Origin: Actinoallomurus spadix
Lineage (GTDB): Bacteria; Actinomycetota; Actinomycetes; Streptosporangiales; Streptosporangiaceae
DNA: 64,000 nucleotides
Assembly (NCBI RefSeq): GCF_024055725.1
Contig: NZ_JAMXMX010000001.1
Location: 124,001-188,000 of the forward strand
Direction: 5' to 3'
A model generated the notes under the pieces. The model had not been told where the DNA came from. It searched no databases and saw only the letters and a program-made list of their open reading frames with translations. Below, one piece after another: positions 17,359 to 25,931 of the stretch (its first letter is position 1; each line of letters begins with the position of its first letter). The position numbers and the translations under genes are program-made.

Positions 17359-18600
17359 CTACTCCGGTTGCGGCCGCACCGAGTCGGCCGAGCCTCGCCA
17401 GATCGGCCGGCGTTCCTTGTCCGCGTGTGTCGCCGGGGGCCGGGAACGCAGGATGTCGGCCGCGCGGGCGGCGATGACGCAGAACGCCACGGGCAGGAAG
17501 AAGGTGAGGTTGAGCGGGATGAAGTAGGTCAGTGGTCCGATGATGGTGGGCCCGGCGAGCATGCCGAGATAGCCGAGGCCGGCGACGCGCGAGACATTGA
17601 CTCCGGCCGCGTTCTGGTCGATGTGGCCGGCGGCGCTGAAGAGCTGGGGGACGCAGCCGGACATCCCGCTTCCGAACACAGCCCAGCCAACGAGGGCCAG
17701 CGGGATCCAGGGGGACAGCGCCGCCGCGGTCAGGCCGAGTGCGGCCAGGGACGTGCCGTAGCGGAGGATGGCCACCGGCCCGAAGCGCGCGGCCACCCGG
17801 TCGGCGAGCAGCCGACCGGCAGTCATGGCGGTGGAGAAGGCCCCGTAGGCGAGGGCCGCAGTGGCGGCGGGCGCCTCCAGGACGTCCCGCAGGTGCAGCA
17901 CGCTCCAGTCGTTGGCCACACCTTCGCAGAGCATGAGCATCAACGCGAGAGCGGCCAGCACCCAGATGCGCCGGGGAGTCCGGCGCCGGGGCTTCAACGC
18001 GGCTGCGGGAGCTTCCGCGGGGCGGGCGTGCTCGGCCCGCAGCAGCGCGGGCGCTGCCGACGCGGCGGCGGCGAGGCCGAGGAGTGCCACCGCCCCGAGG
18101 GTCATCGCCGGGCTCCAGCCCCAGCTGAGCGTGCGGGCGCCGGCTAGCGCGGCGAGGACACCACCGATGGAGAAGGTGGCATGGAAGGCGGACATGACGG
18201 GCCGCCGGTAGCCGCGCTCGACTTGGACGGCATGAGCGTTCATGCTGACGTCCAGGCAGCCGTTGCCGACACCGAGCATCAGGAGCGCCGCCCCCAGCAT
18301 CCAGACGTTCCTGGCCAGGCCCGGCAGGACCACGGCCGCGCTGCACAGTGCCGCGCTGACCGGTACGACGCTGCGGGCGCCGAAGCGGTCGGTGAGCGGG
18401 CCGACGATCTGCATGCCCGCGAAAGCGCCCCCGCCGAGCAGCAGCAGGAGCCAGCCGAGCACGGCATGGCTGATCCCCACGCGGTGCTCGACGGCGGGGA
18501 TGTGGACGACCCACATCCCCATGAGGAAGCCGTTCAGGGCGAAGTAGGCGAAGGTCGCCCGTCGGCCGGTCCGCAGCGATCTCTCCATGCGTGCGAACAT
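17359..18600 (-). CDS. MFS transporter (transposon cargo)
   Basis: 413-aa major facilitator with about twelve hydrophobic segments, of the YbjJ-like group (ALNGFLMGMWVVHIPAVE, DRFGARSVV and GVGNGCLDVSMNA are visible). The ATG at 18600 starts a normal N-terminal helix. It is divergent from the DeoR gene across a 62-bp AT-rich promoter gap holding GTTCTA/TAGAAC repeats. The substrate is unknown; a DeoR and HAD-phosphatase neighbourhood suggests a sugar or polyol. It is the outermost cargo gene at the left end. Confidence 0.85.
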   Translation of the reverse strand: MFARMERSLRTGRRATFAYFALNGFLMGMWVVHIPAVEHRVGISHAVLGWLLLLLGGGAFAGMQIVGPLTDRFGARSVVPVSAALCSAAVVLPGLARNVWMLGAALLMLGVGNGCLDVSMNAHAVQVERGYRRPVMSAFHATFSIGGVLAALAGARTLSWGWSPAMTLGAVALLGLAAAASAAPALLRAEHARPAEAPAAALKPRRRTPRRIWVLAALALMLMLCEGVANDWSVLHLRDVLEAPAATAALAYGAFSTAMTAGRLLADRVAARFGPVAILRYGTSLAALGLTAAALSPWIPLALVGWAVFGSGMSGCVPQLFSAAGHIDQNAAGVNVSRVAGLGYLGMLAGPTIIGPLTYFIPLNLTFFLPVAFCVIAARAADILRSRPPATHADKERRPIWRGSADSVRPQPE

Positions 18601-18608
18601 ATCGAACA

Positions 18609-18654
18609 GTTCTAGTGTTTGAAAGATTGACTTTAGAACACGTTTGATGTTCTA
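18609..18654. promoter_or_regulatory. DeoR operator candidates in the MFS/deoR divergent promoter
   Basis: TAGAAC at 18634-18639 pairs with GTTCTA at 18649-18654 (6-bp arms, 9-bp spacer); another GTTCTA lies at 18609-18614 within GAACAGTTC. In a 62-bp gap far richer in AT than its surroundings, these are likely regulator sites for both directions. Confidence 0.55.
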
Positions 18655-18662
18655 TCGCAGGT

Positions 18663-19421
18663 GTGGCGAGTACAGATCGACTGAGGCAGATCACCGAGGC
18701 CGTGCGCGAGGCGGGTCGCATCGGCGTCGCGGAGCTGGCCGGCCTGACCGGCGCGTCGGAGATGACCATCCGCCGCGACCTGGAGATTCTGGCCGACCAG
18801 GGCGTCCTGGAGCGCTATCGCGGAGGAGCGAGAAGCCTGTTGCTGCGCGGTGAAGGGCCCCCCTTCGCGCTGCGGGCGCAGGAGGGGCTGGAGGCCAAGC
18901 GGCGCATCGCCGCCGAGGTGGCCGGGCTGATCGCCGACGGGGAGTCCGTCGTCCTCGACAGCGGCACCACCTGCCTGCAGGTGGCCCATGCACTGGAGTA
19001 CCGCCGCCTGACCGTGATGCCGCTGTCCCTACACGCGGTGAGCGCACTGACCGGGGCACCGCAACTGACGCTGCTGGTGCCCGGCGGCCAGCCGCGGCCG
19101 GGCGAGTTGACGTTGACCGGCCCTCTGACCGCGGCGTCGCTGGCCGCCCTGCGTTTCGACACCGCGCTCATCGGCTGCTGCGGACTGAACGCGACGAACG
19201 GCCTGACCGCTTACGACCTGGACGACGCCGCCGTCAAGCGTGCCGCGATCGCGTCGGCCCGCCGCGTCATCGCCGTTACGGAGGCCGCCAAGCTCTCCCG
19301 CACCGCGCTCGCCTTCGTCGCCCCCGCCTCCGCTCTGCACGCTGTTGTCACCGACGAGGCCGCCCCTCGCGAGGAGACCGACGCACTGGCTGCGGCGGGC
19401 GTGACCGTACGGAAGGTGTGA
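18663..19421 (+). CDS. DeoR/GlpR-family transcriptional regulator (transposon cargo)
   Basis: 252 aa: N-terminal DeoR helix-turn-helix (RIGVAELAGLTGASEMTIRR, residues about 19-38) followed by YRGGARS and the sugar-phosphate-sensing DeoRC domain (VVLDSGTTCLQVA, GCCGLNATNGLT, VAVTEAAKLSRTA-like). DeoR proteins usually repress until a phosphorylated sugar binds. Start is a GTG at 18663. It is divergent from the MFS gene and 4 bp upstream of the HAD gene, so it probably controls both. Confidence 0.88.
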   Translation: MASTDRLRQITEAVREAGRIGVAELAGLTGASEMTIRRDLEILADQGVLERYRGGARSLLLRGEGPPFALRAQEGLEAKRRIAAEVAGLIADGESVVLDSGTTCLQVAHALEYRRLTVMPLSLHAVSALTGAPQLTLLVPGGQPRPGELTLTGPLTAASLAALRFDTALIGCCGLNATNGLTAYDLDDAAVKRAAIASARRVIAVTEAAKLSRTALAFVAPASALHAVVTDEAAPREETDALAAAGVTVRKV

Positions 19422-19425
19422 CCCC

Positions 19426-20046
19426 GTGACCGGCACCGTGCTCTTCGACCTGTTCGGCGTGCTCGCACACCACCAGTCCACCGAAGGGAAGTACCGGCTG
19501 GCCCGGACGGCGGGCGTCTCGGGCCCGGCCTTCTGGGAGGCGTACTGGGCGCTGCGCCCGTCCTATGACCGTGGAGAGGTGACCGGCCCCGGTTACTGGT
19601 CCCAGGTGGCCGGCGCCCTCGGCGCCCGCTTCGACCGCCGCCGGATCGCGGAACTCATTGAGGCCGACATCGCCACGTGCAGCGCCGTCAACGAGACCAT
19701 GGTCGCCCTGGTGGAAGAGCTCGTGGCATCCGGCCGGCGGATCGCGCTGCTGTCCAACATCCCCGAGGAGTTGGCCGTCCACTACGAAACACACCACCGC
19801 TGGCTCCAGCACTTTCAGGTACGTGCCTTCTCCTGCCGCATCGGCCACGCCAAACCCGAGCCGGACGCCTACCGGTGGTGCCAGAACGCGCTGCGCGAGG
19901 ACCCGGCTCGCATCCTCTTCGTCGACGACCGCCAGAACAACATCCAAGCCGCCGAGGCAACCGGCATGCGCGGTCACCTCTTCACCACCCCCACCCGGCT
20001 GAGGGAAAGCCTCGCCCAGTGGGACGCCGCCCGGTCGCCATCGTGA
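19426..20046 (+). CDS. HAD-superfamily hydrolase, subfamily IA-like (transposon cargo)
   Basis: 206 aa with HAD motifs in order: LFDLFGVL (nucleophile Asp8), LLSN, the Lys of GHAKPEP and FVDDR with the metal-binding acids. The acid/base Asp two residues after the nucleophile (DxD) is replaced by Phe10, seen in some YihX-like members but unusual for an efficient phosphatase. Start is GTG, with an AAGG site inside the deoR tail. It is probably co-transcribed with deoR. A sugar-phosphate phosphatase role is inferred from context. Confidence 0.8.
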   Translation: MTGTVLFDLFGVLAHHQSTEGKYRLARTAGVSGPAFWEAYWALRPSYDRGEVTGPGYWSQVAGALGARFDRRRIAELIEADIATCSAVNETMVALVEELVASGRRIALLSNIPEELAVHYETHHRWLQHFQVRAFSCRIGHAKPEPDAYRWCQNALREDPARILFVDDRQNNIQAAEATGMRGHLFTTPTRLRESLAQWDAARSPS

Positions 20047-20277
20047 GCCACTACCTCCACCCGGCTCGCCGTAACCCCAGCGCCGAGGCCCCGATTCCTG
20101 AACGCGGCCGTCTACGTCGACGCACCCGCCGACATCCGCTTGCCGCAAGATCGACGAAGGCCGTGACCCCCGCCACGGGCTGCGCGGCTACCTCAAGTAA
20201 GTACGCATCGCCCATGACCGGCGCATCGTCCCCAGCCGCGGACACGAGAGTGTCAGTGCCCGGTGTGGAGGAGCGCG
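20047..20277. other. Noncoding gap with decayed coding traces
   Basis: Between the HAD gene and the recombinase gene. Short stretches look protein-like (for example KIDEGRDPRHGLRGYLK then stop, near 20150-20200), but no frame is continuous; it may be a gene remnant at the junction of cargo and transposition modules. Confidence 0.3.
20241..20254 (+). repeat. Internal copy of the transposon-end motif
   Basis: GACACGAGAGTGTC, identical to the core of the left terminal repeat and in the same orientation, 3.2 kb inside the element at the boundary between cargo and the recombinase gene. It lacks the terminal TGCCAAGC extension. Confidence 0.8.
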
Positions 20278-21300
20278 CTACTCGTCGACGGGGATCCGGC
20301 GGATGGCGCGCTGTTTGTCGTGCTCGGTGGGCAGGCTGTAGCGGCGGGCGGTTTCGACGCTGTGGCCGAGGAGTTCGGCGACGACGACGATGTCTTCGCC
20401 GCTGCGGACCATGATCGTCCCGGCGGAGTGCCGCAAGGTGTGAGGCGTGAATTCGCCGTCGATGCCGACTTCGAGGTTGGCGTCCTCGGCGATGGCTTTG
20501 AGGATGTCGTAGGCCCCGCGGGTGGAGAGCCGGCCGCCGCGGGCGTTGAGGAACAGCGCCGGGTTGGTGTCGGCGGCGGGCCAGCTAGCGCGTTCTGCGC
20601 GCCAGTCGTCCAGGGCGGTGCGGAGCTTGGGGTGCAGCGGGACCTCGCGATATTTGCCGTTCTTGCCGTAGCGGATGATCAGGTGGCCTTTGCGGGCTGA
20701 GGTGCGGACGTCGCCGAGGTCCAGGGCGACGGTCTCTCCGCCGCGGGTGCCGGCGTACAGCTCGGTGAAGGCCAGGGCCCGGTCGCGGGCGCTGGCGCGT
20801 TCGGCGGCGCGTAGCCAGCGGGTGAGGCCGCGTTCGGACAGGGCGCGGGGGGCGGCCTGGGGCAGTTCCTGGCGTTTGGCGGCGGCAGGCCCGAGCCCGA
20901 GCCGGCGGAAGAAGTCGTCGATCGCGGTCAGGTGCGCGTTGACGGTTGAGGCCTTGCGCTTGGCGACCGTCAGCAGGAAGGCGCGGTAGTCGCGGGCGGC
21001 TCCGTCACGGGCGGCCGGGCCGGTAAGCGGGTCACCGCCGACATCGGCGTCGGGAAGCCAGGCCAGGAATTGGCGGACCCTGGACAGGTAGGCGCGGACG
21101 GTGTCGGGGTCGAGCGGCCCGCCCGCTCGGGTGAGCTCTTGCTCGTAGTCGTCGTAGGCCGCGGCGTAGGCGGCCGGGATCGGGGTCGGCTGTTTGCCGC
21201 GACGGGGAGCCGGTGTCGTTCCCTCGGCGAGAGCTCCCCCAGTATCGGAAGCTGTTCCGGCGGCCTGTGATCCCGCCTGCGCCGAAGTATCGGAAGTCAT
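20278..21300 (-). CDS. Tyrosine recombinase/integrase of the transposon
   Basis: 340 aa. A core-binding domain (about 40-130) precedes a complete catalytic set: R186 (GTRGGE), K213 (YGKNGK), H287-x-x-R290 (HTLRHS), H313 (LLGHS) and Y321 (ARRYSLPTE). XerC/XerD-like and presumably active. Within this transposon its likely job is resolving cointegrates, the role of the serine resolvase TniR in Tn5053, or mobilising cargo. The N-terminal 35 residues are low-complexity; the DNA encoding them carries two of the three AGTATCGGAAG repeats. Divergent from the transposase gene. Confidence 0.9.
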   Translation of the reverse strand: MTSDTSAQAGSQAAGTASDTGGALAEGTTPAPRRGKQPTPIPAAYAAAYDDYEQELTRAGGPLDPDTVRAYLSRVRQFLAWLPDADVGGDPLTGPAARDGAARDYRAFLLTVAKRKASTVNAHLTAIDDFFRRLGLGPAAAKRQELPQAAPRALSERGLTRWLRAAERASARDRALAFTELYAGTRGGETVALDLGDVRTSARKGHLIIRYGKNGKYREVPLHPKLRTALDDWRAERASWPAADTNPALFLNARGGRLSTRGAYDILKAIAEDANLEVGIDGEFTPHTLRHSAGTIMVRSGEDIVVVAELLGHSVETARRYSLPTEHDKQRAIRRIPVDE

Positions 21301-21346
21301 CCCTGGAGCCTACTGCCGATATTCACAAGTATCGGAAGCTCCGATA
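21241..21346. repeat. Candidate recombination (res-like) site with three AGTATCGGAAG repeats
   Basis: AGTATCGGAAG occurs at 21241, 21286 and 21328 (steps of 45 and 42 bp, about four helical turns). Around the last copy are CCGATA-N8-TATCGG (21316-21335) and TATCGGA-AGC-TCCGATA (21330-21346), inverted arms with spacers of the size bound by tyrosine recombinases. It overlaps the recombinase start codon and its divergent promoter, so an operator role is also possible. Confidence 0.6.
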
Positions 21347-21406
21347 GGGTCCGTTCGATCATCGTCTGTGCGGTCGGCGCCCACGCCGTGCCGGGAGGGT
21401 GCCGCG

Positions 21407-23038
21407 GTGGGCAGGCTGACGCGCGAGGAATGGGACGCGGCGCTGTACCGGCTGCGGCGGCTGAGCGATCGAGGCGAGTCCATCACCGCCGAGGTTAGTG
21501 CGACGGCGGCGGCGCTGGGAGTGGCCGAGCGGACGGTGTGGCGCCGGCTCGGGTCGTCTCCGCGTCCGCGTCCGCGGTTCGCACTGTCGCAGACCGACAT
21601 CGCCGCCTTCGTCGACTTCTGCGGGAACGTCTCGGCGGTGCACCGGGCCCGGTCGGCCGCAATCGCCGGGCGGACCACCAGCGCCGGGGTACCGATCGAC
21701 CCCGACCTGCTGGCCGGCTGGGCCGGGGCGGCCCCGGTGACAGCCCGCACCTTGCAGCGGGCGTTCACCGAGCAGCTGACGCCGGCGTTCGTCGCCGGGG
21801 TGACCGGCGGGGAACGGGCCCGCCGCGCCAAGCTGGTCTACCTCGAGCGTGAGGCGACCTGGCGCAACCAGGTGTGGGAAGGCGATCACAAGAACCTGCC
21901 GATCCTGGTCCTACCGCCGCGCGGCAAGGCCGTCACGCCGTGGGTGACGATGTTCATCGACGATGCCACCCGCGTCATCACCGGCTGGGCGATCGCGCTC
22001 ACCCCGCACACCGGCACCGTGCTGACCGCGTTGCGCATGGGGATGGTCGATGATCCGGCCACCGGCCCGGCACACGGGATCTCCGGGGTGCTGCGCCTGG
22101 ACCAGGGACTGGAGTTCGCCGCGGCGGCCGTGACGGCGGCGACTGCCGCGCTGGGCACCGTGCCGCACGTTCTTCCCGGCTACAGCCCGAACCAGAAGGG
22201 CAAGATCGAGAGGGCGTTCTTGACCGTCGATGAGATGCTGCTGTGCACGCTGCCCGGCTACACCGGCGGGCCACGCGAGGTCAACGGCCGGCTGGCGGGG
22301 CCGCTGGATGACCGGGTCAAGGCTCGCGTCGGCTATGGCGATGCCGCTGCCGCCGGGCAAGAGGCCGGGCTGCCGTTGGGTCTGGAGAGCTTCGCGCGGA
22401 TCTTCGGTAACTGGGTGCAGGCCTACAACACCGAGCACGTCCACAGCGAGCTCGGCCGGACCCCGGCCGAGGCCTGGGCCGCCGACGCCAGCCCGCTGGA
22501 GGATGTGCCCGCCGAACACCTACGGCATCTGCTGCTGGCCAGCCGGCCGCGCACGATCGGCCCGCACGGCATTCGGTTCCGCAACCTCAAGTGGCTTGAT
22601 CCCGGTGGGTTGATCCGCGAGCGGCGCGGCACGCAGGTGCAGATCCGGTACATGCCGCACGATGACCGGTTCATCGACGTCTACCTCGACGGGGAGTTCC
22701 TGGCGACCTGCTACCCGACCAACGCGCTCACCGCCGAGCAGGAAGCCGAGTTCTACGCCGCCGCCCGCGCCCAGGAGAAACAGGCCGCAGCGCAGCGCTC
22801 CGCCGCCCGCCGGCGTGGCCGGATGCGCCTGGCGGCTCTGTCGGCCACCGACACCAGCACCGAGTCGGTGCGCAAGATCAGTCCCGCTGAAGCCGAGCGC
22901 CTCAACCGGGCCGGTGGGAGCGGGGGAAGGCCTCGGCCCGAGACCAGCACCAGTCTGCTGGGCATCGTCCCGATCGGCCCTATCGAACCGGTCGATCTGG
23001 CCGATCTGGACGTCGACCGGGAACACCGGCCGTGGTGA
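21407..23038 (+). CDS. DDE transposase, TniA/TnsB-like (Mu integrase family)
   Basis: 543 aa from GTG at 21407, chosen because GGGAGGG lies 8-9 bp upstream; a longer in-frame start at 21194 would overlap the recombinase gene. The N-terminus holds helix-turn-helix segments (VSATAAALGVAERTVWRRLG). The rve-type catalytic triad is D160 (WEGDHK), D232 (LRLDQG) and E268 (GKIERAF), a D-35-E spacing as in active enzymes. A C-terminal beta-barrel-like Mu domain follows (IRFRNLKWLDPGGL, VQIRYMPHDDRFIDVY). It cuts and joins the element ends and should bind the 23-bp-spaced motif. Its stop overlaps the ATPase start. Confidence 0.93.
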   Translation: MGRLTREEWDAALYRLRRLSDRGESITAEVSATAAALGVAERTVWRRLGSSPRPRPRFALSQTDIAAFVDFCGNVSAVHRARSAAIAGRTTSAGVPIDPDLLAGWAGAAPVTARTLQRAFTEQLTPAFVAGVTGGERARRAKLVYLEREATWRNQVWEGDHKNLPILVLPPRGKAVTPWVTMFIDDATRVITGWAIALTPHTGTVLTALRMGMVDDPATGPAHGISGVLRLDQGLEFAAAAVTAATAALGTVPHVLPGYSPNQKGKIERAFLTVDEMLLCTLPGYTGGPREVNGRLAGPLDDRVKARVGYGDAAAAGQEAGLPLGLESFARIFGNWVQAYNTEHVHSELGRTPAEAWAADASPLEDVPAEHLRHLLLASRPRTIGPHGIRFRNLKWLDPGGLIRERRGTQVQIRYMPHDDRFIDVYLDGEFLATCYPTNALTAEQEAEFYAAARAQEKQAAAQRSAARRRGRMRLAALSATDTSTESVRKISPAEAERLNRAGGSGGRPRPETSTSLLGIVPIGPIEPVDLADLDVDREHRPW

Positions 23039-23808
23039 GGGCGCCGCAGGCCGGGCCGCCCGGGGCACGGATCATCTCCACCCCGCAGCTGCAGTTGGCC
23101 CGGCACGTGGTCACCGATGTCACCTCGCACGAGGCGGTTGGGGTAATCCACGGCCATGCCGGGCTGGGCAAGACCTTCGCCGTGCGGACGTGTGCGCAGG
23201 CGCTGGCCGCCGGCACCGGCCGGTTGGAAGCACCCCAGGTGTGCACGGTGTCGTTCAGCCCGCAGCCCACGCTGCGACAAGTCGTCGACGCGCTGCTGCT
23301 GACGCTGACCGGCAGTCACGGCTCGTCCAAGAGCCGCTTCCATCTCACCCGCGAGCTGATCGCCGAGCTGGCCCGCATCCCGCGGTTGATCGTGGTCGAT
23401 GAGGCCCAGCGGCTGACCGGGCACGGGATCGAGCTGCTGCGGCACTTGCACGACGACCCCGACACCCGGCTCGGGCTGCTGTACGTCGGCGGTCACGGCT
23501 GCTGGGAGGTGCTCGCCCGCGAGCCGATGCTCGCCTCGAGGATCTGGCGGCGCCTGGCCATCACCCCGCTGGACCGCGACATCGTCCCTGAGGCGATCCG
23601 CGGCTACCACCCGATGTACGAAGACGCCGACGACGAGCTGCTGCACTACATCGACGACCGGTTCGCCCACGGCATCTGGCGCAACTGGGCGTCGTTCTCC
23701 TCAACCGCGCACCTGCTCGCCCAGCGCGCCGGCCGCACGGCCATCGACGAGGAGATCATCACCAACGCGTTCGCGCTGCATGGCGGGGGACCCAACCGTG
23801 CCCGCTGA
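23032..23808 (+). CDS. AAA ATPase, TniB/TnsC-like transposition regulator
   Basis: 258 aa. Walker A GHAGLGKT (41-48), Walker B LIVVDEAQ (119-126), a sensor-like YVGGHG, and an all-helical C-terminal part. This is the size and layout of TniB/TnsC, which activates the transposase at the chosen target. The start is GTG at 23032 or GTG at 23035 (GTGA overlap with the transposase stop); either gives tight coupling. The usual partner TniQ is not recognisable downstream. Confidence 0.87.
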   Translation: MVRAPQAGPPGARIISTPQLQLARHVVTDVTSHEAVGVIHGHAGLGKTFAVRTCAQALAAGTGRLEAPQVCTVSFSPQPTLRQVVDALLLTLTGSHGSSKSRFHLTRELIAELARIPRLIVVDEAQRLTGHGIELLRHLHDDPDTRLGLLYVGGHGCWEVLAREPMLASRIWRRLAITPLDRDIVPEAIRGYHPMYEDADDELLHYIDDRFAHGIWRNWASFSSTAHLLAQRAGRTAIDEEIITNAFALHGGGPNRAR

Positions 23809-25144
23809 GGGCCCCGGCCCGGCCGAGCCGGCCCAAGTCACCGTGATCCGCGACACCGACGACCTGCCCACCACCGGACGGCGGCTGCGGGAACTCACCG
23901 ACCCCGACGGCGGGATCGTGGTGCTGCGCCCGGTCCCCTACAGCGGCTCGATCAACGACTTCCTGTTTTGCGTTCTGGAAGGGCTCGGCAAGCACCTGCC
24001 CGCCCGGCTGTCGTCCCCGCAACGCCCCTGGGACCAGGCCAAAGCATGGGTCACCGGCTACCGTCTGGCGCACCTGGTGGTCGACCGCGCCCACACCATG
24101 CCAGCAGAATTCGCGCCCTACCTGCGTGCACTCCTCGGCCCCCACCGCCCGCACCGAACCCGGCTGTGGCTGATCGACGCCTCCCGCACCACCGCCAGCT
24201 CGGTCGTCACCGCGTTCGGCCGCGACCCCGACAGCCAGGTCAGGACCGTCGACCCGCGCGAACTCGACCGGATACGGCCCCGCCCGCCGGCCGCGACCAG
24301 GGCCAAGGCGATCGGCGAGCCGATCCCTGATGACCTGCCCGCCGACAACTTCTTGACCTTTCGAGCCGCCTGCATCCGCGCCCTTGACCGCAACACCGCC
24401 GCCCGCGTCGACCAGCTGTGGCTCAAGACCTTCCAGGCCGCCCGCACCTGGCTGCGCGCCCATCGGAAGGTCGGGGAGGCCGGCCAGGCACCCGACCGGC
24501 TCGCGCTGCCGCTCAGCATCCACCTGGCCGCCCGCCTCTACCGGTGCGCCTCCGACGGCGAAGCCCTGGTCCGGCTCCGCGCCACTCAAGCGGCCTTCCT
24601 ACGCGACGGGCTCCTCCTCCACCACCAGACATGGCCCGGCGCCCCCGGCCTGGGCCACCGCCTCACCTCCACCGCGGTCGCGGCCATCAACCGGGCCACC
24701 ATCGCCACCGGCCCGGCCGCCGCCGCGACCCTGTTCCTGTTGTTCCCCTTCGACCGCCGCGGCGACGAACGGTACTGGCACCCCAGCACGCTCACCATGG
24801 ACGACGTCACCAGCACCGCAACCGGCATCAAGATCAACGGCGAGTACCTTCCCATCCCCGCCCACGCCCGGCCCGCAATCGCCGCGCACCTCGCCTTCCG
24901 CCAGATGCAGGGCCCCCGCCACCCCGGCGACCCGTTCTTCGACCTCACCCCACCGCACGACGACGTCCGCACCCAGGCCGACCGCGCCCTGACCGCCACC
25001 ACCGCCGCCGGTGACCCTTCTGCCGACCGCGTCGAGCCGCCCGCCGGGCACGGCACCCTCTGGATGCGGCAGCGCCGCCTCATCCTGCGCAACCTGGTCG
25101 GCAACGCCCACACCCTCGACCTGAGCACCCCCGCATGGACATGA
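23798..25144 (+). CDS. Unrecognised 448-aa transposition-module protein (degenerate ATPase-like plus recombinase-like)
   Basis: Takes the operon position of TniQ/TnsD but shows no Cys/His zinc cluster. GTG at 23798 has GGGGGA 7 bp upstream and is preferred over ATG 23780, which has no such site. The N-terminal ~140 residues echo the preceding ATPase without its Walker A (compare IVVLRPVPYSGSINDFLF and LAHLVVDRAHTMPAEF with SFSPQPTLRQVVDALLL and LIVVDEAQRLTG). The C-terminal ~150 residues resemble the tyrosine-recombinase core (WHPSTLTMDDVTSTATGIKI, YLPIPAHARPAIAAHLAFR) but lack an R...HxxR...Y set. A target-selection or regulatory role is inferred from position only. Confidence 0.75.
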   Translation: MPAEGPGPAEPAQVTVIRDTDDLPTTGRRLRELTDPDGGIVVLRPVPYSGSINDFLFCVLEGLGKHLPARLSSPQRPWDQAKAWVTGYRLAHLVVDRAHTMPAEFAPYLRALLGPHRPHRTRLWLIDASRTTASSVVTAFGRDPDSQVRTVDPRELDRIRPRPPAATRAKAIGEPIPDDLPADNFLTFRAACIRALDRNTAARVDQLWLKTFQAARTWLRAHRKVGEAGQAPDRLALPLSIHLAARLYRCASDGEALVRLRATQAAFLRDGLLLHHQTWPGAPGLGHRLTSTAVAAINRATIATGPAAAATLFLLFPFDRRGDERYWHPSTLTMDDVTSTATGIKINGEYLPIPAHARPAIAAHLAFRQMQGPRHPGDPFFDLTPPHDDVRTQADRALTATTAAGDPSADRVEPPAGHGTLWMRQRRLILRNLVGNAHTLDLSTPAWT

Positions 25145-25920
25145 GGCAACCCGACCCGCTGGGAACCTGGCTCCTGCGCCGGGCCCGCGACCACGGCATG
25201 ACCAGCGAGCAACTCGCCGACCTGCTCGGGCTACCCGTCCACCGGATCCGCCGCCTCACCGACGGCGCCGACCTCGACGACCTACCCGTACGAGCCGTCC
25301 GCGCCGTAGCCAGGCGACTCGACCTGCCCTGGCCCGGATGGCTGGACCACAGCCCCACCCGCCCTGATGACCACACCGTCCAGGCCAGCCCCGCAACCAA
25401 CTCGACCGACTCGCTCGACGACGCCGATCGTGTGCACGCCGTCCTGATCCTGGCCCTCGCCCACCCCATGGGAGTGGACCAGATCGCGCACGTGCTGGAC
25501 TGGCCGCTCGAACGCGCTCAGAACGCCGCCGACCACCTCGCCGCACTACTCCACGAACACCCGGTCCTTCGCCTCACCGCCGGCGAAGGCACCATCCTGC
25601 GACTCGCCGTGCAGCCCAACCTCCTCGGCCCAGACGTCCGCACCCGGATCCAGCACGTCCTCAACCAGCAACAAGGCCCCGCGCCCGGCATGGCCTTCAT
25701 CGCCTACCGCGCCGGCCACCGAGACCACCAGCGCATCAAAGACATCCTGACCAGCGACCCCGAACTCCTCGACGCCGCCGTCGACGCCGGATACATCACC
25801 TGCCGCATCGACCCCCACGGCCAGCCAACACAAATCAAGCTGACACCCGAGGTCGCCTTCAGCCTGAACATCCCGGTCAACCTCCACGACACCCTGCTAC
25901 TGGAGCCGAAGACCGAGTGA
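25135..25920 (+). CDS. Helix-turn-helix / winged-helix protein of the transposition operon
   Basis: 261 aa. The N-terminal segment looks like an XRE-type helix-turn-helix (HGMTSEQLADLLGLPVHRIR); a second DNA-binding-like segment of winged-helix character follows (ILALAHPMGVDQIAHVLDW, LERAQNAADHLAALL). The C-terminal part is unassigned. Starts at ATG 25135 or ATG 25141 (ATGA overlap with the previous stop). It ends 11 bp before the right-end repeat array. It could bind DNA in target choice, in ordering the ends, or in repression of the operon. Confidence 0.75.
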   Translation: MDMRQPDPLGTWLLRRARDHGMTSEQLADLLGLPVHRIRRLTDGADLDDLPVRAVRAVARRLDLPWPGWLDHSPTRPDDHTVQASPATNSTDSLDDADRVHAVLILALAHPMGVDQIAHVLDWPLERAQNAADHLAALLHEHPVLRLTAGEGTILRLAVQPNLLGPDVRTRIQHVLNQQQGPAPGMAFIAYRAGHRDHQRIKDILTSDPELLDAAVDAGYITCRIDPHGQPTQIKLTPEVAFSLNIPVNLHDTLLLEPKTE

Positions 25921-25931
25921 CCCAGGTCACT

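Noticed and set aside
20047-20277. Gene remnant called as a pseudogene
   Set aside because: Protein-like stretches are too short and in different frames to assign a family.
20278-21300. Integrase as evidence of a prophage or integrative conjugative element
   Set aside because: No phage, relaxase or transfer genes, no tRNA attachment site; the gene lies inside the defined transposon ends.
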